A DNA stretch of 64,000 nucleotides from NCBI RefSeq assembly GCF_022430545.2, contig NZ_CP092488.2:4154001-4218000 (forward strand), written 5' to 3'. The stretch is from Mycobacterium paraterrae. Lineage in GTDB: Bacteria > Actinomycetota > Actinomycetes > Mycobacteriales > Mycobacteriaceae. A model generated the notes under the pieces. The model did not search any database. It was not told where the DNA came from and worked only from the letters and a program-made list of their open reading frames with translations. The position numbers were made by a program, and so were the translations under genes. This document shows positions 63,156 to 64,000 of this stretch, in pieces (the stretch's first letter is position 1; each line of letters begins with the position of its first letter).

Positions 63156-63885
63156 GCAGACACCGTACGCACCGCGGGTCATGCTGGGCGCCTGGGTCGC
63201 CGGCGGCTGGGCGGGCTTGGCCTACGGCGTGTTCCTGACCATCGTGGCGTTGAGGCTGCCGCCGGGTGCCGAACTGACGGGGGTCTGGGGCCCCCAGCCC
63301 GCGTTCAAGGCATCGATGGCGCTGTTGTTGGCGCTGGCGGCGGCGGCGCATCCGGATGTCCGCGAACGGCGCTGGCTGATGCCGGCGTTGCTGCTCTCCG
63401 CCGTCGGAGACGCGCTGTTGGCCGTCCCGTGGTGGGCGCCGTCATTTGTGTTCGGGCTGGCCGCATTCCTGTTGGCGCACTTGTGTTTCCTGGGGGCGCT
63501 GGTGCCAATCGCCCGGCGGTCCGGCCGGCCGCGTGGGCGCTGGCTCCCCGTCGCGCTGATCTGGGCGCTGTGCGTGACCCTGCTGACCTGGTTCTGGCCC
63601 CGGTTGGACCGCGAGGGCATGACGGTTCCGGTGACCGTCTACATGGCAGTGCTGGCGGCGATGGTGTCAGCAGCTCTGCTGGCGGAGCTGCCCACGCGGT
63701 GGACGGCGGTGGGTGCGGTGTGCTTCGCGTGGTCGGACGCGATGATCGGTGTCAGCCGGTTCGTGCTGGACAGTGAGACGCTGGCGGTGCCGATTTGGTG
63801 GACATACGCGGCGGCACAGGTGTTGATCACCGCCGGCTTCTTCTTCGGCCGGATGTCGACGGCGTCTGCTACACCAGCGGAGTGA
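63154..63885 (+). CDS. YhhN-family membrane protein (Rv1401-like)
   Basis: A 243-residue protein with about eight membrane spans. YhhN/TMEM86 homologues act as lysoplasmalogenases; here ALLLSAVGDALLAVP and FAWSDAMIGVSRFVL carry the conserved Asp residues (SxxGD and SD). ATG 63154 overlaps the lipI start; ATG 63181 is a shorter alternative just before the first span. The stop overlaps priA by 4 bp. Confidence 0.88.
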   Translation: MQTPYAPRVMLGAWVAGGWAGLAYGVFLTIVALRLPPGAELTGVWGPQPAFKASMALLLALAAAAHPDVRERRWLMPALLLSAVGDALLAVPWWAPSFVFGLAAFLLAHLCFLGALVPIARRSGRPRGRWLPVALIWALCVTLLTWFWPRLDREGMTVPVTVYMAVLAAMVSAALLAELPTRWTAVGAVCFAWSDAMIGVSRFVLDSETLAVPIWWTYAAAQVLITAGFFFGRMSTASATPAE

Positions 63886-64000
63886 CCACCCGGACCCGGC
63901 AGGCCGCCGCATTCGAGCCGATTGCTCGCGTGTTGCCGATGTTGTCGGTGCCGCATCTGGATCGTGAGTTCGACTATCTGGTGTCCGAGGAGCAATCCGA
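63882..64000 (+). CDS. priA: Primosomal protein N' (PriA), N-terminal fragment cut by window end
   Basis: The visible 39 residues (ARVLPMLSVPHLDREFDYLV) match the start of PriA, the 3'-DNA-binding domain used to restart replication. The GTG at 63882 overlaps the YhhN stop. The gene continues beyond the window; order matches Rv1401-Rv1402. Confidence 0.85.
   Translation, partial: MTTRTRQAAAFEPIARVLPMLSVPHLDREFDYLVSEEQS

Overview
The window is a GC-rich actinobacterial chromosome whose gene content and order are those of a non-tuberculous Mycobacterium (broad sense). Genes homologous to the M. tuberculosis stretch Rv2559c-Rv2531c (rarA, yjbQ-like, alaS, ruvX, mltG, aroE, prepilin peptidase, aroC/K/B/Q, pepQ, efp, nusB, Orn/Lys/Arg decarboxylase) run into homologues of Rv1379-Rv1402 (pyrR, pyrB, pyrC, carA, carB, pyrF, mihF, gmk, rpoZ, coaBC, metK, monooxygenase, lipH, lipI, YhhN, priA). 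Species cannot be fixed from sequence alone.

Layout. 1-3954: end of a DUF3097 gene, a Pro/Gly-rich membrane protein, rarA and a small membrane protein. 3996-7518: an accessory two-gene leftward unit, a membrane-anchored TIR protein with a PknH-like extracytoplasmic domain and a two-TM TrkA-N/RyR protein. It lies between rarA and yjbQ, where M. tuberculosis carries Rv2557/Rv2558. 7519-14992: alaS-ruvX-mltG-aroE, an IS110-family element with a probable bridge RNA, and a small prepilin peptidase. 15014-19813 (leftward): a large HPII-type catalase, then a desaturase/ferredoxin-reductase pair with a perfect CRP-type site upstream. 20440-25731: the shikimate operon aroC-aroK-aroB-aroQ, a membrane protein and pepQ.

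25712-36330: an integrated element of about 10.6 kb lies exactly between pepQ and efp. It is bounded by a 10-bp direct repeat (AACTGGCGAT) and has a tyrosine integrase at its right end. Integration took place inside the last codons of pepQ and restored a stop one codon later; the displaced native pepQ end (E-L-A-I-L-stop) and the efp ribosome-binding site are still visible at the right junction. The element has an HK97-type capsid gene, two HNH-type proteins, two HTH proteins and small phage-like genes, but no portal, terminase, prohead protease or tail genes, so it looks like a capsid-carrying phage satellite of the phiRv1/phiRv2 kind. Its left end carries visibly AT-richer cargo: a RelA/SpoT-type alarmone synthetase and a zinc/HNH-type protein, both plausible anti-phage genes. 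Two non-coding stretches are unusually structured: a hairpin array (28966-29383) and three long palindromes (30949-31098).

36352-46331: efp-nusB, the decarboxylase, and a variable stretch with a GNAT acetyltransferase, a serine beta-lactamase-like hydrolase, a secreted protein, a GT-C-like membrane protein and a DUF6065 protein. 46473-59648: a PyrR-binding leader, the pyrimidine operon with start/stop overlaps, then mihF, gmk, rpoZ, coaBC and metK, closed by a strong terminator. 59699-64000: flavin monooxygenase, two HSL-family esterases, a YhhN membrane protein and the start of priA.

The best candidate for an undescribed system is the TIR/RyR pair: a possible membrane receptor that could make an NAD-derived signal next to a membrane protein whose TrkA-N and RyR domains could bind such a signal. 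The satellite and its cargo come second. All homology statements come from reading motifs by eye; no database search was run.
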